A stretch of 64,000 nucleotides of DNA. Origin: Takifugu bimaculatus (taxonomy: Eukaryota > Chordata > Actinopteri > Tetraodontiformes > Tetraodontidae). The notes beneath the pieces are model-generated. The model had not been told where the DNA came from, made no database searches, and saw only the letters and a program-made list of their open reading frames with translations. Location: assembly GCA_004026145.2 (NCBI GenBank), contig CP034986.1, forward strand, positions 10,465,319 to 10,529,318, read 5' to 3'. This document shows, piece after piece, positions 61,201 to 64,000 of this stretch (its first letter is position 1; the number at the start of each line of letters is the position of its first letter). The translations under genes and the position numbers were made by a program.

Positions 61201-63933
61201 AGCAATTGGCTCCCATTAAGGAGCCGCTTAATCACAAAGCCCAATCTAACATTCAAACCTAACTTTTCGCCAAGTTTTGCTCTTGACCAGTTTGATCCCC
61301 CCACAGCAGGCAGCCGATTTCAGAGTCCTGAAACTTCGTGACCGTTTCTGTAGGAACCGTCTCCAGATCGCAGCGGCGAGGGAGAACCTCATCGACTCGC
61401 TGATGAACTTAATTGAGTGTTCGGCTACTAAAGCGGGCCAAGTATTTCCCTGCAGATTTGGTGGATTTTAAAGGGGCGAAAGTTGGCCCAAAGAATGCTA
61501 ATTTTCCAGTGGAAACGAGTTACTCGCTAACTGATTTGCTCTTGAGCTTGTTTGCTAAAGGGTACACAGAGGGTGGCGGCTACAGAAGATCAACATGGAG
61601 AGAAAATGTGTGTTAGCTCTTCACGGGACCTTCGGCGCACTTGTGAAGACGAGAATAAACATTCCCGACTTTTTTCCCGCACCTGAAGGCAGCAAAGAGG
61701 CTGAAATGTCAGGCTTTGATTTGAGAATGCGGGCCTAGACGGAAAATTAATGTTCCGGCTTTTGTGTAACTGCTTTGGTTTTGCCACTTCCCACCCGCTA
61801 GAACTGTCACTGTGGATCAAACGACGCTGACGACCAGATACACGGCGCCTGCGAGTGCTCGGCGTGGAAGCACGTACGCGGGGGAAAGAGAGAAACGGCC
61901 CGGTGGGCTTTGAAAAATCACATTTGGGTAATTGAGCGAGCGCACCGCTTGATCTATTGGTAGTTTTTCTTTGAACACTCACACAGATGAGGCAAGTCCT
62001 TGCCTGACAGATTCCTCTTGGAAAAGCTCCTGTTTTGTCCCTCCTGCATTAGGATAATGTCTGCCTGTGTTTAAGGAGAGCAGGGGTCAAATTAGATTTG
62101 AGTGCTTCCTCCCCGTGAGCGTGTGTGTGTGTGTGTGTTTCTATTCTATTCAGACACAACTGAGTATTTTGTTCAGAGCAGCAACGGATTTTTACCATCT
62201 GGGCTCTCGGCTTAAATATTTTTCCGTGAGCAGGTTTACATTGGCACCGATACTCTGAGCTTAAAATACTCCGTACGAGGCTTTAATCAGTCGGTCTTAA
62301 TTGCATCAAGACGCGAAACGAGTGCCGATCCCGGCCGCGTTACTGCGGCACCTGTCCGCCTGTTATTTCATGAGAGACTCTTGGGAATAGCTTCGACAGC
62401 GTGTAGCTTCAGAGCTGCTCAGCTCTGATTGTGGGCGTTCCGTATCTAGGATACAGACCTCGACTGGAATCCACGTGTGCGCTGTGTTCTCCCTTAACCT
62501 GCCCGTGTAACTTATTGGGAATTATTGCTATAAGTGCACCATCTTGTCTCCAGGCTGTGGGCTCATTATCTTCTCCTCAGGCTCTGATTGAGCTATAAAT
62601 AGCCTCTGATGCAGGTGAAACTTGAACCCTCCCAGTTCCATCACCTGGTCTTATTCCTGCAGAGGAGGACTCGGAGTCTTGAGGAGGAACAACTTCCAAA
62701 CCCAGCTCGCGGGAAACTATTTGATATGGGCGCTGACATTTGATGTCAAGGGTTTCCTGAAAACCAGCTGACCACAAAGCAAAACGTCCGCTCGTGACAC
62801 TTTAGTATGGAAATACGCTTCCGTCAGTTTCACTTTGGTTTGGGATGAATTCCTGCAAATATTTGGTGTCAAATATTTGGTGCTTTGTTTTCAGCTGCAC
62901 GGTGGAAGCGGAGCGGCGCGCTCTCCCTCCTAGCTGTGATCTCATTCATTGTATTCAGGGGAGCATCTTGGGCGCTACAGGATCTATGGTAATTTCTCAG
63001 TCTGACGGGGCTGCAGGACCTTCAACAACCAGCTCCATTTATGTGCCTTCTCTCTGATCCCAACTTGACCTTCCTCAGCTGAATGACTAAAAAGCCTTTC
63101 ATCTGAAGCGCTGTGGCACACTGCCTCAGTCATTGGCTGCAGGAACCCGTTTGCCCCTCCTTAGAGGGATGTTTAGAGCCACAACCTCCAACACCAGACA
63201 ATAATTAGCATTTCTTATTAAAAAGATTTTTCACTTGTGGAGGTTCAGCTCCACCATCTTGTGGCTCAGGGGGGGTGGAGGCAGGGCTCCTGTGCACAGG
63301 GGAGGATATCACAGCTACAAGCAGATGAAATGAGTTTCCTCAGCAGGATGTCGGGGCTCAGAGTAAAGCCGACACTCCTCTATGTGAAGAGGAGCCGGAG
63401 GAGGTGGTTTCTGGTCTGGACGCCTCCCTGTTGAGGTTTGGAGAAGATCCAGGACTTCGGCCTCTCAACTGGGTCTCTCCACTTGGGCTACAGCCCCCTG
63501 ACCTGATCCCGGAGAAGCATTGAGGTGGAAGAAATAGACGGCTTCAGCAGCGAAGGACTTTGGAAGGATTAGATGAAGGTTTTCAGAGTTCCGTGCTCAG
63601 GTCTTGAAGTCGTGTCCCAAACCTCGAGGAGGTTGTGCTGTGTGCAGGAGACCGCTGTGATCGTGTGGGAATGGGATTTATTCAGCTTGATTGAGTCATT
63701 TAAGCGCAATTGTTTCCTCAGAAGCTTCTCCTACGTCCACATGTGCTTTGTGAGCGCCATAATTATTGGCAGGTTTCCTCCTTCAGACCCGGATCATCGA
63801 GGTAGCCCTTAACCTGGCTCTTTGCTCTCCTTCCTCTCTTCCCAGGACAACTTGTTGGTGCTGCGCTCGGAAAAGAACGTGACCATCAACGTACGCAACG
63901 AGCACGGCCAGCTGACCAGCCAGCTGACAGTGG
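55287..63933 (+). CDS. sgcz: Zeta-sarcoglycan (SGCZ), first four exons, 3' end outside window
   Basis: SGCZ is a type II membrane protein of the dystrophin-associated sarcoglycan complex in muscle. The exons here are 55287-55328, 58702-58896, 59864-59965 and 63846-63933, all with GT-AG borders; the last ends in phase 1, as in the family. Exon 1 encodes the short leader [14 protein letters not shown]. This leader followed by MTQEQFILA is typical of SGCZ and not of the gamma or delta paralogues. GLYGWRKRC precedes a transmembrane helix at about residues 49-72. The ectodomain starts with [16 protein letters not shown] and ISEFFLPLY. Potential N-glycosylation sites are NFS (residue 76) and the conserved NVT (residue 124). 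The C-terminal cysteine-rich part lies beyond the window. The gene is far more compact than the megabase-scale human gene. No lesion is visible. Confidence 0.95.
55329..63845 (+). other. sgcz introns 1-3
   Basis: Intron 1 is 3.4 kb, intron 2 is 1.0 kb and intron 3 is 3.9 kb. They contain short TG repeats near 57875-57900 and 62119-62138, a C run near 56677-56690 and a LINE-like remnant at 63300. No other exon is supported. I found no match to the miR-383 sequence, which mammalian SGCZ hosts. Confidence 0.65.
63300..63540 (+). mobile_element. Degenerate non-LTR retrotransposon (LINE-like) 3' remnant
   Basis: A plus-strand frame here reads [20 protein letters not shown] then RSRRRW. This matches the C-terminal end of a reverse-transcriptase ORF that I recall as frequent in teleost genomes (family pattern EMSFLRRVAGL...RVKPLLLHIERS..RW). 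The DNA GGACGCCTCCCTGTTGAGG and the tail CCTGATCCCGGAGAAGCATT also fit that repeat. A piece between the GL and RVKP segments is missing and the frame then breaks. It lies in sgcz intron 3 and is inactive. Confidence 0.7.
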
Positions 63934-64000
63934 GTGAGTGGACGTTAGCGAGGCTGTCCGGAGGGCCGCCGCTGACTGGAAACACCCCAGTTGTTTATGG

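Noticed and set aside
55329..63845. Possible miR-383 in sgcz introns
   Set aside because: Mammalian SGCZ hosts miR-383, but I saw no match to its mature sequence on either strand in these introns; it may lie in a later intron outside the window.

Overview
This window is ordinary ray-finned fish chromosome, not microbial DNA. Five vertebrate genes with GT-AG introns are recognisable. Many introns are only 75-210 bases long, (TG)n and (GATA)n microsatellites are common, and there are remnants of teleost interspersed repeats. That fits a compact percomorph genome, pufferfish-like; the species is inference only.

Layout. dmrta1, a DM-domain transcription factor, is on the minus strand (4909-6229, two exons). 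A gene-free 12.9 kb follows. fabp2, the intestinal fatty-acid-binding protein, is on the plus strand (19167-19858, four exons, TATA box and polyA signal visible). rbpms, an RRM splicing regulator, is on the minus strand; its coding exons run from 45073 down to 28972, with a probable 3' UTR exon at 22660-24764. dctn6, dynactin p27, is on the minus strand (53740-52424, seven exons). sgcz, zeta-sarcoglycan, starts at 55287 on the plus strand and leaves the window after its fourth exon (63933).

The genes do not form a functional unit. Their arrangement is informative about synteny: dctn6 followed by rbpms on one strand is also the human 8p12 order, and SGCZ lies on the same human arm (8p22). In humans DMRTA1 (9p21) and FABP2 (4q26) lie elsewhere. 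Exon phases join cleanly in all five genes except for two apparent single-base frameshifts: one in dmrta1 exon 2, inside an imperfect inverted repeat, and one in dctn6 exon 1, in an A4 run. Both could be assembly errors.

Non-coding DNA holds simple repeats, a 12-bp minisatellite, a 240-bp element with perfect 12-bp inverted termini beside dctn6, a LINE-like remnant in sgcz, several strong CTCF-type motif matches, and many GCTAGC/GCTAAC-type words. I found no CRISPR array, RNA gene, prophage or unknown multi-gene system. The most useful leads are the two frame breaks, the alternative 3' splicing of rbpms, and the motif layout around these genes.
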